Shown: piece by piece, positions 35,233 to 48,600 of the stretch
Numbering within the stretch: position 1 is the stretch's first letter
Layout of the letters: each line of letters begins with the position of its first letter
NCBI RefSeq assembly: GCF_001039355.2
Contig: NW_019775891.1
Coordinates: forward strand, 415,559-479,558
Length of the DNA: 64,000 nt
Origin: Lingula anatina
Taxonomy: Eukaryota > Brachiopoda > Lingulata > Lingulida > Lingulidae
Direction of reading: 5' to 3'
Notes under the pieces: model-generated
What the model saw: only the letters and a program-made list of their open reading frames with translations
Databases searched by the model: none
What the model was told of the DNA's origin: nothing
Translations under genes and position numbers: made by a program

Positions 35233-36829
35233 TTAATGAAAATAAAAGAAAAAAGAAAAAGAATCCCGTCAAAATCCTGTAACTGTGAATCTCCAAAGGT
35301 GCAAGATGTTCCTTTAGAATTATTGTGCAAACTACAGCCTTCATTAAAAATGTTTATTGTTAAATATCATTAATGAGATATTATAGGTTATGACTGCGGT
35401 GAATAGTTTTTTTTTTCAAGCTATCATGCGGTAATCTACTGATTAGTTAATAACAGAGAAACAAACCATCGGGGAGAGCTATAGCAAAGATCAATTTTCT
35501 ATAATGAAACCTTACAAGAAAAGGTCAAGACGGCGCTATTTCCTCGTCAAAAATTCATCAACTTTCCAATAGATATGTAGTGTATAGTTCTAAGCCAAAG
35601 CTGCGGTTTGACAAGCTTTTCTGTTAAGATTGCACTAGATCTATGGTCGTGCCCATTACGTGTTTTTACCCGATTTCCAGTCCACGGCTATCCTGCTATG
35701 AACGCAGATAGAATCGCTGGAAGGTAGTAGAGGAGAAATACCTATCTATAGTTTTCAATGTTGAAAGCGTTCTTCAGGCTCCTGTTCTTTAGAGCATATT
35801 TCTAAGGCTATTCGGTCGTCGGTCCGGAAAGGTTACGGTGTTGAAACAGCTGCCCTGTACATTAGTAAAGTGGAAAATAATAAAGTAGATGCCCAACCAA
35901 TGCCTCGTGCCGCCCGTTTCAGGTAGCATAACATTACATGTGCACGTGTCTACCACACAGGACCAGGCGTTTTCAACATTCACTTGAGCTAAATGGTTTA
36001 GTGTATTTCTAGGCTCTTGCTGAGATCAAAATTTTCTTTTGTCACATCATATGTCATATTGTGCCGCACTAATAATCGTGGTTTTGTGTCCTTGGCACGT
36101 ACAAGTTGACCCTGTCTTTCGCAAAAAGGGATAGAGCCGCGTTAAAGAACAATTCGCGTTAAGGAATGATTCCCAATTCCAAAAGACGATTGGTTTTCCA
36201 TTTCTAATATATCTCAAGAATTTGTCATATTGTCATTTTGAATCTCTCAGATATATTCAGGTTTTCTGAAAAAGACTTTAAAATGGTTGCTGAAAATGGA
36301 TGATGCATTTTGATTAAGGAGCAAACAGCGGTCACGAGGAGCGGTATCATATTTTACAATCGAATAAAAAGAGTAAAATATCGGTGAAAAACAGCAGGGA
36401 AAAACAGATAAACGATTGTCGACCTGTGAAAGTAGAGTGTTCTTCCTTTGAAAACGGACACGCTGGGATGTTTCTTAGTTTGGTGCTTACCATGAAGAGA
36501 ATCGGCCTCCCCGGGTGGCGTAAAACGCGCGTATATACATCTCCCAGGGCACCCATTCTAGGTAACATATAACGCAGGTGCGTTTTCGTGAATGTGAGTT
36601 TTTCCGCGCAGAGAGAGACATGAATTTATCGGCATGCTTGCTATGCTTGGCTGTATGCCGGCCAGATATCAACTTGCAGACTGTAAAGGACAGATATACA
36701 CGATCTTACCGTTGTTTTTGTCTGGTCAAATTATAAATATTATCAGAAATGGTATCAATATAGACACAAAAATGATCACAGATTTCATAGCTATCATTCC
36801 ATCAATACCCCCCCCCCACACACACACTT

Positions 36830-36830
<1 letters not shown>

Positions 36831-36884
<54 letters not shown>
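36831..36884. repeat. (CA)n microsatellite (haplotype 2 allele)
   Basis: 54 bp, uninterrupted. Confidence 0.95.
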
Positions 36885-36888
<4 letters not shown>

Positions 36889-37178
36889 ACGAGCAACATG
36901 AAGAGCAAATACTAAAAAGACGTTTGATCAATGAGGACAAGCTAGGTTACATTTTGATCGGTCTTTTTATATTTAGCTTCGTGATGCATAGGCGATCGCC
37001 CTTAAATAAATAATTTTAAACTGAAGCATACACACGCACACTTGTGTAACACATGAGTGCACCCACTCAAACACTAACACATTAATCACAACCTTTTAAA
37101 ATATTTTCACGTACGAGTACACATGTGCACGCAAACGTACAGAACAAAGGCGCAATACATCGCCACATACTAAAATAT

Positions 37179-37179
<1 letters not shown>

Positions 37180-37216
<37 letters not shown>

Positions 37217-37308
37217 ACATGTACATACACACGTACACACACATACATGTACATACACACATACACACACACAGACATGTACATACACACAAACAGACAC
37301 ACACACAT
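37180..37308. repeat. Compound CA/TACATG microsatellite (haplotype 2 allele)
   Basis: A CA tract followed by GTACATGTACATACACAC-type units, expanded compared with 32496-32544. Confidence 0.9.
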
Positions 37309-37546
37309 GCTCCCGAAAACAAACACACATCGGCCAGATACAATGGGAAGTCAGCCAAGTATCAGCTGATGCGGTCAACTCGTTATTTTTAACATACAAC
37401 CGCAGAGGGCATGTTGTCTGGTAATGTGTATTCTCCCTAAGGGCAACCCCAAGGCGCATAGATTTGTGCTACACCAACATAAAGCAGCTTGTTTTGCCTG
37501 CTTAATATCCCTACATTGTGCTTTGGGATGAAAACGACCAATATGG

Positions 37547-38162
37547 AACGTTTCATTAGTATTCAGGCTCTGAATTATGATCGTTGTAAAAATGATAATG
37601 CTGTTTTTTACTGCCCGCATGATTAGATGCCAACCTTTATGTTTGCTATGAAGCTGCTTTGTGACTTGACAAGATGTATACAATTGTTTGTCTGCATCGT
37701 TGTATGTAGTCTTGTATATAAAGAGAAGGGGGTGGTGTGTCTTTTTTGAAAATACGCTTACTCAGTAAGGACAAATAATATTACGACCTAAAAGCATAGA
37801 TAATATCTTCATGTTATTATTCATGATTGGGTCGTTCAAATAAAATCAATGCGCCATCATGGAAGGTTAGCGACATAGGCCTGGAGTATCTTGTTCAATA
37901 TTATCTCAGTAAAGCGGCATATTACAACAGAGTACGAGGTCACGGCGAAGATGGCACTGAAATATTTATCTCTAATGTGCAGCTGGAGGCGGTACCAGTG
38001 ATGCATAGCGCAGTGTCATTTAGTCGACTAACTGCAGTGTTAAGTAGGTGATACAGAGATGAGTAACCCCCGCGTAGTAGACCCCTAATAATAACGCTGG
38101 TGTAGATTATGATGTTACTACTTTTGCAGGTTGCTTATTCTTTTCTGTTTGACAGACTGGGT

Positions 38163-38207
<45 letters not shown>

Positions 38208-39854
38208 CAACGCAAGGAAGTTGTGTCGTCACTTTAGATATCTATCATCTGCGGTAAAAATGCATCATTTTAAAGAGCATATCAGTGTACGCAAAGAAAA
38301 TAAGGCATTATTTTTGCATTATTTCTTAAATAAAGAATCTAATAGTATTCTGAAAAGACATCTTGGGTTAAGAATACCGACAGAACAGATACAGTGGTAG
38401 TGAACACACGCTGGGCAGCATACAGAAGTTATTGAAACACCCTGAGGATCCGGCTGACTGGGGTGTATACTGTATGCATATATACAAACGTTATTCACAG
38501 TCTGTTCTGCAAAACTCGATGACCACGGAAGAAAATTGACGTATATGTCTACACGACAGTCCCTATGGTACATGTAGCCTAAATAAAAAACGTGTCGCTC
38601 AAGCAGCTTCTAATTTTAAAATGCACCAGACGGTATGGACATTAGGTGTATTCAGACGAGGTCTAACGTAAAAGGGAAATGAGCTTAAAATGTGCTATCA
38701 ACTGAAGAAAGTTATGAACCAACGATAAAGTGGTTTGATATGGAATATTGTACGGATGGAGAGCAGATAACGAAGTGAATGCACTGCGCGTGCACGTAAA
38801 ATCGTCGCATATCATCCCAGTTGTCTAATGACGCTAATAAGGTTATTTTTGGTTTTAAGTTGATTTCGGCCTGAACGGGTCCACGGTCTTCCATTCTAGA
38901 CAGGAAATTCAGGTAACAGTCTGGAGACAACGGAGCCTGGCCTAAGGAACTCCTCCTAGTGGTAAAAAACAGCACAAATCAGCCTCTAATGAAACCAGCA
39001 GACGCAGGTGTTATTTTCCCATCAGAGACGGTGTAAGATGGATGGGTTATCATAGGGAAGAATAAAGATCAACTGTTTTTTCGACCTACTAATAAAAAAG
39101 CGTAGCAAATGGAAATGGCATTTTAGCATAGTGTATTACCTGGTAATGAAAACATGCGGCCACCAGACAACAGAAACTGACTCATCAAAACTTGTCGAAA
39201 TGAGACAATCTTTCTAAGCCGAGTTCGCGCGGCAATGTGTCCAAATATAATAATAAAACATTTTACTGCTGGGAAATCGCATAGATTATAGACACTGATT
39301 CTCTAATGGTACAGTGTTATTCAATGCAAAGATGTTACGAAAATAAAAATGTTGAAAATCACAATGGTGGACAAAAGATCGGAAGGAGTGTAGAAGAAAA
39401 TATCAGTCATTTAAGCTGAGGGATTTCCAAAATCAACTTGGATATTAATTAATCTGTTTATAAAATTTTCTTCATGAAAATTCTATCACGTTTTCTCAGA
39501 AAATGGTCAAGTCTCCCATATCAACCGAGAATCAATAATCTAAAGTTAGGCTATGTAAACTGAATACTTTCTAGGACCCATAAAAATAGCTGGAACCTAA
39601 CCAGTGTAAAACGAGTTTATTTTTTCAAAGAGCTCTTTTTAGCTGTGTTGCGTTTCCGACAGCTTCGGTGATTTCAAAAAGAGAAGACATAACAGATTAT
39701 ACTAAAAATACGATGAAAGGCATGTTAATCTGATCCTAAATCCTGTAAAGTAGTTGTACACGTAAGTGACGTTATGGTATGATATATGTATTATGCCTGT
39801 CATGCAATACCAGCTGATGAACCAGCACCAAACATGTCCTTGTCTCTCAATAAT
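37547..39854. other. Non-coding stretch
   Basis: No gene recognised. It contains a TAA microsatellite at 38163-38207. Confidence 0.5.
38163..38207. repeat. (TAA)n microsatellite
   Basis: About 15 units. Confidence 0.95.
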
Positions 39855-40033
39855 GGCCGCGTTCACAACAGCGGACTTTCTAGTCCGCGGATCAAATATG
39901 GCCGACCCTCTTGCATGCTTGTTGCGTAATCCCCGTGGTGAATTTATTCAGTGTCTATTAGGGGATTAGACGACAAGCTTAAAGTGGGCCACCATTTCTG
40001 ATTCGCGGACTAACTAGTGTTGTGGATGCGGCC
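39855..40033. mobile_element. Family D foldback MITE, member 1
   Basis: 179 bp with inverted ends GGCCGCGTTCACAACA and TGTTGTGGATGCGGCC. An inner palindrome is GCGGACT-TTCT-AGTCCGC. It shares the core GTGTCTATTAGGGGATTAG with members at 40037-40211 and 45440-45620. Flanks are AAT and TAT, compatible with a decayed 3-bp target duplication. It abuts member 2 with only TAT between them. Confidence 0.75.
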
Positions 40034-40036
40034 TAT

Positions 40037-40211
40037 GGTCCCATTCAGAATAGGGGACTAACTAGTCCAAGGGCCAAATATAGCGACCCACTACAAAGCT
40101 TGCCGTCTAATCCGCTAATAGACACTGAATAGATATCCCGTGGGGAAGTATTTAAGTGGATCGGCCATATTTGACCCTCGGACTAGTTAGTCCCCTATTC
40201 TGAATGGAGTC
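40037..40211. mobile_element. Family D foldback MITE, member 2
   Basis: A perfect 28-bp inverted repeat (40041-40068 against 40180-40207) containing GGGGACTAACTAGTCC. The left end GGTCCCATTCAGAATAGG parallels the left end of the member at 45440. The core is in the opposite orientation to member 1. No coding capacity. Confidence 0.82.
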
Positions 40212-40359
40212 TTTAGTTACTGGTACCCTTAGTACATGTGCTGGTGGTTAATGTAATCTGTCACAGACTTGACAATCGACACGTCTATACTTATCGCACC
40301 CACACCTGGACTTGTTGAGTTTAGGTTCACCGGTGAGGTGAAAAAACATGTAATGTGAT

Positions 40360-40395
<36 letters not shown>

Positions 40396-41790
40396 GGTGG
40401 GGGGGAGGGATGCAACAACAGGAAATTCATGAAATTGTTTTTCAGTCGTGACTCTATATCTTAACAATCCAGCAAAAATACATCAATTTTACGGTTTTAT
40501 GATGGTTTTGTTTAAGTAGAATAGGATAGGAACATGTAAACTTTGACGGAAAAACTACATTTTCTATTTTACTTAATCACGCCACATCCTAAGTCATGTG
40601 CTGTAAACATGGCAAAGAAAGATAATTTTGAGGCATAGATTAGCGTCCGTTGGCTTCTTGTCAATGTACTAACAAGACAAGGCTGTAACTTACATTATAC
40701 ATTATTGTAGGCGTGCTTGTATGATGTTAACGCTTATATCACAAAAATAAAATTTCCATTTCAGATACTTTTTCCTAACTTCCACAAAAACTATGTTTAC
40801 TGTGCACTTTCGTATGCCCCCACCGTATCTCCTATAAGGTTACTGCTGTCACTTAAAAAGTCACGTAATTTTAATGACATTAGACATTTCCTCAGTAGGT
40901 GCAATACAGGAATCTGCCCTCCCCGAGACATTGTTTCAATACTTACGTTATAGGAGTTTCAATTGTCGTGGAAAAGGAAATCAAATGATATATAACTGAA
41001 ACGACCTTTAAAAGAATGGCGTCTGTTGCCGTAATATATCAGTCGACACGACCTCACGCTTCCACAGGAAGCAACTCTCTATCAAACCCCAGGATTTCTG
41101 TGCTGTGGTACGTGATTTGTCAGAGGGGATATTATTATCTGGAGACGCAATGTTTCTTGTGTAGTTTTCCCCTGTTCAGAAAAAAAAATCCGATAACCAC
41201 ACAACTGACAATCAGCACAGACCTGTGGTAGTGATAACGTGCCGACAGTTATTTGTTCCTGCAACCTTAGTAACCACCCGGTAAGAAGCTAGACGTACAA
41301 CCTCTTCAAATCAAATCTTTACATTCTCTCATTTTCGGAAGAATTTTAGTTTTTACCAGCTGGAAATGATTAGAGAAAATTGTTTACAGTCAACAGCAAA
41401 ACAAACAGCATTTCACGGTTACATGTAAATTTCCACCAAAACTGCAAAAAAAATGAAATGACGTTAATTTTACAATCGGACACTCAAATGTTATTCTCAT
41501 ATTTTTCCCAACTTGACATGAGCGTCCTAAAGCTAAGGTATATTAACTATTTAAACATACGCCACGTGATCCTTTCAGTCGCTGTTTTAGACTTTAACTA
41601 AGTTAAAGTCATAACATGTTACCAATGGAGTCCCAATAAAAATGGAATGCTATACCCGGATAAATCATTGCCATTGCCAAAACATTTGGAATACCTTATA
41701 CCTCCGTCTAAGCGTTTAGAGTGTCAAGAAAGTTCTATATCGAAGGGCAATCTGAAATTCTCACTTTGGCCCAGAGTTACCATGACTGTG
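40212..41790. other. Non-coding stretch
   Basis: Nothing recognised except an A-run followed by a G-rich tract near 40366-40410. Confidence 0.5.
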
Positions 41791-42030
41791 TTCCCATACC
41801 TAAATCGATCCAACATGGTCGATCCATCTCCGAGGGGTTTCTCGCTAAATTGCTTTCCTTAAGCGGTTTAGATGTCTGGCACGCCTACTGAAGCTGCTAA
41901 ACAATAGTTAATTACCCCTAGCAGTTTCAGTAAGCGTGACAGAGATCTTAGCCGCTTAAGTTGATTGCAATTTAGCGTGAATCCTTTAGGAGATAGAACG
42001 ATCCACAGTTAGTGCGATAGGGTCTGGGAA
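41791..42030. mobile_element. 240-bp foldback element (family E)
   Basis: Long imperfect inverted repeat. Matching arm pieces include CGCTAAATTGC, CTTAAGCGG and CACGCCTACTGAAGCTGCTA on the left, with their complements on the right in mirrored order. The outer ends are TTCCCATACC and GGTCTGGGAA. No target duplication could be fixed. Confidence 0.75.
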
Positions 42031-42533
42031 TGGTCCCTATGTATGCAAATTTGCACTGCGTAACCCGACAACCAGACATCGTAAAACTAAAGCGCGTCAA
42101 CAACTTTAGTGTCATTTACTATTTATTGCATTCAGATGTTTGAATTTAGAACCATGCTGTTGTCGTCATTTCTTGTTATTCAACCAAAGGAGAACAGTAG
42201 CGCGCCATAAAAGTCAGTACTTTTCCTTTTTTTTTCTTTTCGTAAAGATTTAATGGCAGACGTTTTGCACTATTTGTAATATTCTAGGGGTGGGTGAGTG
42301 AATCAGTTACGCGTAGGTGGACCGGCTCACATAATTTTAACTTCGATGACTCTTTGTGTATTCAAGCCGTGTTTAATAGACTTGTGAATTATAAATTCGT
42401 CTGCGTGTTTTTTATTCTCAGTTTTATAGGAATGAGAAAGGGGGTGGGTGGGAGGCTTTGAGTGTTACAAGATTTTTCTTTCCCGCGTTCAAATACGTTG
42501 CTGCCCTGAGAGATGGGGATTGGTTACCTAGAC

Positions 42534-42585
<52 letters not shown>

Positions 42586-45436
42586 GCTTATACACTAGTG
42601 TATAATACATCTGGTGACAGAGTACATTGCGGACATTCAAACTGTTCTTCATACATTAAAGATACATACAAAGTCAATTTTTTTGTCATAAAAACCAACC
42701 AAATGCCAGCATATAGTTTCAAGTAGTATAACTAAGAGAATTACCAAAAGGCATTGTTTAATTTTACCCGAAAGTGATGTTTGAACAGATTTTTCTGCTA
42801 GCATTCTATGCTGTATGTCAATGGGGCAGAAAAGTAGGCCACGAAAGTAGGTTAAATTGACAACCAAAAATTTAAAGAAAGGAGCACTCTAAAGCTCTTT
42901 TATGGCTGATCGGGTGATTTATTCAGTTTTTCCCTTGGCATGTCAAATTTATTAGAGTCGTAGACGAAACTAGTAGAAGTGGTTTACATGTGTTACTGGG
43001 AATCCGCGCTCCACCGATGCTCGGTTCGTATGTACCTTTAATAATGTTATGGTAATTGACCCCAAATCTCACAAATTTAAAACATTCTATGGCAACGCAA
43101 ATTACTGACAGCAGGTAGGCTACAGCAGTGTTACAGAGTTCTGTGCCATATTTCCTGGACGCAAAAACCAAATCTTCATGGTTTATTCAATAGTGTGTAC
43201 ATGATGTATTAATGACTAGATTTTTGAAATGGATTTAATATTAAAAAAAAACTCTACATTGAATGACAGCATTAGCAATTTTAAGAATCTGTTAGTTAGG
43301 ACACATGTTATACGGAGTCAGTTGCACAGATATCCCCTTTCTCCTCGTCCAAGAAGGGATACGCCCACCCACGTCTGTGTCACCCACCTCCCAGCTGTGA
43401 CCCCAGCGTCTCACCTGTAGTGTTTACGGACGCTGCCCCAGTTCCCAGGTACAGGTATGAATGAGTCATCTTTACCAAGGGGTATGCTGGCTCGCCAAAA
43501 CCAGTGAGACGGGTCGCATGAAGCTCGATTTGGCAATATAATATGACCTTGAAAAACCTTTAATTCGTATTCAAAACTTTTTTTCCTTTTTCGATTGATG
43601 ACTCAGGATAGGCCCAATTTAGTCTTTACAAATGCAACTTTGAAATTCTAAAAGAAAAAAAGACGCAATGTCAGACACTTGTTTGAATGAGCCATTTTTC
43701 ACCTGGGGTCCCGAGTGCATTATTCCATTTAACTCCTCCAATGGAAGTGTCACCGCGCGTCAATGCCAGACCCATTACCTAACGCTGTTTCCCACTTATC
43801 GATTACATACTATAATGTTATTGGATAAAATTACTTATTCATCTCGTACTCCCTTCAGTTACACACTAATTTATGATTTGTCTTGCTTGTTTTCACTGCT
43901 CTGCATTGTGCTGTAGAGAATTCATATATGTCTGTAAGTCTCTTTAAGTGTGATTGCCCATCGAAGAGGCTACTTTTCTACTGATGTGCTACTGTTCATT
44001 AATTACTATGAAACTGATATAAAGCCGACGTTGAATGTTTTAGGCATTTCTATTGAATGGAGTCGAAAAACGATTAAATGACATATCAAGAGACAGTTGC
44101 ATAATGATATTGATTTATCACATGCATCAGACTATGATCTTTATATTATATTGACTACTACTTTTTAACAGTCAGTTATGACTTCATTCTGACATGCGAC
44201 AAAGAGGGTAGACACAGGAGAACGTGATAGCAAAAAAAAAAAAAAATGTTTCCACAACGGGTATAGGGTGGGGTCGGAGCCTAGAACGTCTGGATTCCCT
44301 AAAACCCGTGGAACTCGTTTCTGCAGCCCCCACAATTCGCGTTGACCGCTTGGCGTCTATCTGGGGCCGGTCCTAATCCTGTCAGACCAGTTCCCCCGGT
44401 CTATGAGTCCTGCTTGGCTGTCTTTTGTTGGCATTTCTCTTTGAGGTTAGGTGGTGCGGTTTAAACTTCGGTACACCAATAAGATGCCACTGTTTCCTAG
44501 TTAGGGCTAGACTGACCTGTTTCACTATAAGCGGGGGAACAAATAATGTTTGTTTATCTTCACCTTCCTGAACTGCTACCTACGCGAAAAACGAGCGCGT
44601 GGGTTGGGGATTGACACAAACATGAAAAGCGCCTGACTCGTATCAGATACAACAAGTTTGACATAGTCAACTCAAATCTCCTTTTTTATTCCTCTAAATA
44701 AAAGCAACTGACAAAATCTATGAATGATGCTCCACCCTTAGAATTGCAGCTGCTACAGGCTGTCTTATTTAGCAATGGAGTCTTTTGCTATGTGCATGAC
44801 TCGCAAACCACAAACGGAATTCTTTACGCAAAGTCAGCCAACTACATCGTTCTCTTTTCCAATCCATCGCCTCCAAGTTATAAATGACGCCCTTGCTCGG
44901 CAGTATTATGCGCACCGTCCAAGTCAACCGAAAACCAACAACAAAAATTGTCTACAAAAGCCAGCTAAACAAACTTTAGTCATTTTTGCAGTTATATTAT
45001 AATGAGCTGTAGTTAACCTTGCTTCTTGTTTGATGGCGTTATGACCACCGTCAAAGCAACAACCCAAAGTCAATACACAAGTCGGTCATCTGTATTTTAT
45101 TTCTGTTTTTGTGACGTTCATTGAGAAAACTAATAGCCGTGCATGTAGACACGGCATCCCAGCACCGACACAAAAACAACATTTTCACGGTTTACTGCAT
45201 GTGAGGCTATTTTTTTTATTCGTATTCAAATCAAGGCCCTGGTAATAAGCGACAAAGACATGGCGTTCGATTAAGCTATGCCCACAAGGGTCAGATTTAA
45301 AATGACTTCAACTTCAAGTGCTGTGTTCCGTTTATCTTGACAAGCAGAGGGGATGATAAGAGGATATAATATCTTTCGTTTATCTCGACACCGCGTCCGT
45401 CGAGGTGTAAAATGTCAATGAGGGTGTAACTCACTG
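42031..45436. other. Non-coding stretch
   Basis: No gene recognised. It contains a TAA microsatellite (42533-42585). The segment around 43340-43460 is somewhat GC-rich but has no open frame I can assign. Confidence 0.45.
42533..42585. repeat. (TAA)n microsatellite
   Basis: About 17 units. Confidence 0.95.
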
Positions 45437-45439
45437 TTA

Positions 45440-45620
45440 GGACGCACTCAGAAAGGGTTGATCCGTGAACTAACAGATCCTTGGATCAAATATGGCTGCC
45501 CCACTTAAAAGTTTGCCGCATAATCCCTTAATAGACACTTAATAGATTCCCCGCAGGGATTGTGCGGGGAGCTTTCGGGCAGATTTTAATGACGGATCAA
45601 CTTTGGTTGTGAGTGCACCC
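45440..45620. mobile_element. Family D MITE, member 3, with TTA target duplication
   Basis: 181 bp starting GGACGCACTCAGAAAGG and ending TGAGTGCACCC, flanked by TTA on both sides (45437-45439 and 45621-45623). Inner inverted pieces are GTTGATCCGT and ACGGATCAAC. The shared core with members 1 and 2 (AATAGACAC and flanking bases) is in the orientation of member 2. The TTA duplication and GG ends fit the PIF/Harbinger group. Confidence 0.8.
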
Positions 45621-48600
45621 TTAAGGTGAACGCTTGGGAGAATACAGAGAAAACAGCTCCACACTCCGGATGCACTCATTTAATTCCGTATTGCAAGGGA
45701 CAACTTCAACTTCTGTGATTCAATACACTGACATTATATTTTCTTGTTGATCATTGTGCACTGCAGTAGACGTAATAATGCTGAAACGTCGTGCCTGAAG
45801 AATTCATTCAAACTCTGGGGGAAGTAGGCAACTGGTGCAACTTTGTTGTCGGAGTTTAAATCTCGCTATGTATGCATATATTTTTCAAATCCATTTTTAT
45901 CCATGTATTTCTCCTCAAAAATCGACTATGTCTCACAGCGCTTTAATATGATAATTATGACACCCCTTCCCTATATTGCTGTATTAAATTTTGATTATCG
46001 TATTATCTGGTAGTAGTCACATGAGGCATACAAGAAACTATTAAACTCAAACTTGTGTAGCTGTAGCACGAGTCACTGTAGACCAAATTGTTATTTATAG
46101 TTCAATTTTTCAACTTACCTCTTCATAGTGTTTCAAAAACACCAAAATGCATTGTGGGGCCGTCAAATGATAAGTACTGTATAAAGGAGTGAGGAAAAAA
46201 ACGCACAGTTGGACGGCATAATACTAAATTACTTCACAGAGGGCTAGTCTGTTTAATCTGCACTCAAACCGACGTTAGGTTCGTGTCTGAACGCGCGGCA
46301 CGACTTTACGTGATTATCACACATTGACATCTCGATCACCAGCCATCTGAGGCCATCTGATCCCCAGATCCAGCAACTTCACTAAATGGATCCGCCCGTA
46401 TTGAGTATTTGATCCCAGCGTGAATCATTTCATTCTGATCGGAAATTCATTTCTGTGATTCATGTTTACATGTCTGAATTGAAAACATTGCTTGTCTAGA
46501 AATCTGGTCTGTACAAGAAGAAGAGTGTCAAAATATACATGCTAAAACGCGTTGCAGTTTCTGTTCTCAGCCCACAACCAACATCGAAGGGAAATTCCTG
46601 ACCGATTTCTAATACCACCACAAACATATCCACTGATGAGTGAGTGAGGCACACGTATATCTTTACCTTACCGTTTGATCCGGAGCCCACTCAGTAGAGG
46701 GTGTCATTTAGGGATCAGCGAAAACTGCATTATTTATTTATGATAAGAAACAAATTGTAGTCTAGAAAAGGCAATTTGGCATGTCTTATCGTTCTATGAT
46801 TCATCTATTCTGACAGTTGAAAAAACAACCTTCAAGGTGCACAAAAATATTTATAGCCATCAGCGTTGAGTATTGGCTCCAATAACGAATGCGGTAATGT
46901 ATGCAACTGCCGGTAGTAACGAAATGATGAGAATCCCCATGTTATGATACGCTTTAAGGACTGAAACGCACGCTGGCTTGTATTCTATGTTAGATTTTTA
47001 TACCGAAGGGCAATAACCGCTCTCTTTACAATTCCCAAAGGAAAAATAAATTGAGAAAATAGACGATCTGAAAGCAAGAAGACGTTAAACCATCAAGTTC
47101 GCATTTTTGGTCCATATCTAGAAGCACGGAATGAATAATGATGCCGTAATGGCACTGAAATCGCCCTGGGATGTGCCGTTTATTGAACAGTCCAGCAAGA
47201 CTGTAGTTTCTGAAGCAATTGTGCATCAGCTCAGAAGCAAGCCATAAAATATAGATGTATTAGAGCAGGCATTAACACTGGCTTGTGAAATGTACACGCC
47301 ACAGAGGCCGCAGCCAACGGTTTCAAGCTCAGGATTCAAACTTATTGATTGAATTTGATAACACATTATCAGTGTAGTAATTATGCAACCCTTGTGTATT
47401 AGTCTACATGAATATCCCACGGTCGCTTTTCGTCAAACCGAATTTCTGTCCACTCTCGCCTCTTCAAATTTGGGACAACAAAATAATACATCTTGAACTT
47501 TAAATTTTGCTGTCGTTTTTGGTTAAATATTTGTGATAGTGTGCCAGAATCCTTTCTCCAGGCGGTGGCCAGCTCGTTGAAACAGGAGCATCACGTCCCC
47601 TCGTTATGGGGCTTGTTCGCTAAATTTCCGTATCATGTACATACATGTAGATTAATTTAGTCATTGACCGTGTAACGACAGTCATGAGCTATCAATGGCT
47701 TCGTTAACTGATCCTTGAATATTTCTATTTAGAATTTATAATGAGATCGGTTGTTTAATGGATTTTTTTATAATAGTATATACAGATAATTTAAGTGCAA
47801 CACATTCAAAATCTCAGAACTATGGGCTGCATATATTGCTGCATAAATATCTCTTTATAATTAGTTTCGGTTTCAGGTTGGAATTTCCTTTACTTTCCCA
47901 AATGTCTTAATATAGCGTGTTCAGGAAAAGACCAAACCAGTCCCAAACGGATCTTGCAGCCATTACTCTAATTTAACAATACGTTGTTTTCAATTCATCA
48001 GCTATATCAGTTTCTAAACCTTTCAATTGGACGTGTTGTTAAAACGCTGTCATTTGTTACGTATAGGCATGCAGAATTACTTTAACCGAAGAAAAATCGA
48101 TACATACAGCGTCGAAAGATGATTCTGTGGTATGGACGATTGCTAGCTACACCAGGAAAAAATCGATCTGAGCTTTCCTGGCATTTGAGACTACGTGGCG
48201 TATAACATTGAACAAAGCGCGGTAATTACGGACCAAAACGCAAGTAGTCGTGAACAAAACGAAAATCGAAAACTGATGTTATGTTCTTTATGACAATATT
48301 TACACTAATATTTCAAACATGGCTTGAAGTTTAAAGATCGCTACGTGATGGAGATAATATCTCAATATTGCACCTAACTGAAATGCTAGAATAGCAATTT
48401 TATACATGTCATTGTTGCACGCATCAACTGATATCGTATTAGTGCTAAATCGAGATCGATCTCTTTGCTGTCAACATACCTATCTCTTAATGCTTAGAAC
48501 GTCTACATAAAGTGCTTTTACAGAGTTTCACTCGTTTTTTTTCCACAGTTTATTACTAGCGCAACATTTGCTCGAAACTCCATTCGAAAATATTATTGTA

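Larger units (their letters stand above)
32826..37546. repeat. Right copy of the second direct repeat (likely haplotype 2)
   Basis: Collinear with 28971-32824. It is longer mainly because of the TTA-flanked insertion at 34467-35232 and expanded CA repeats. No gene is recognised. Confidence 0.9.

Noticed and set aside
34491-35344. Long open frames on both strands across the N gap
   Set aside because: They consist almost entirely of Ns inside a transposon.
43340-43460. Possible minus-strand exon ending at a GTGAGA donor near 43413
   Set aside because: Only an ATG, 18 codons and a donor; no continuation or family resemblance.
46633-46650. CTGATGAG, another hammerhead-like core
   Set aside because: No GAAA and no paired stems nearby.
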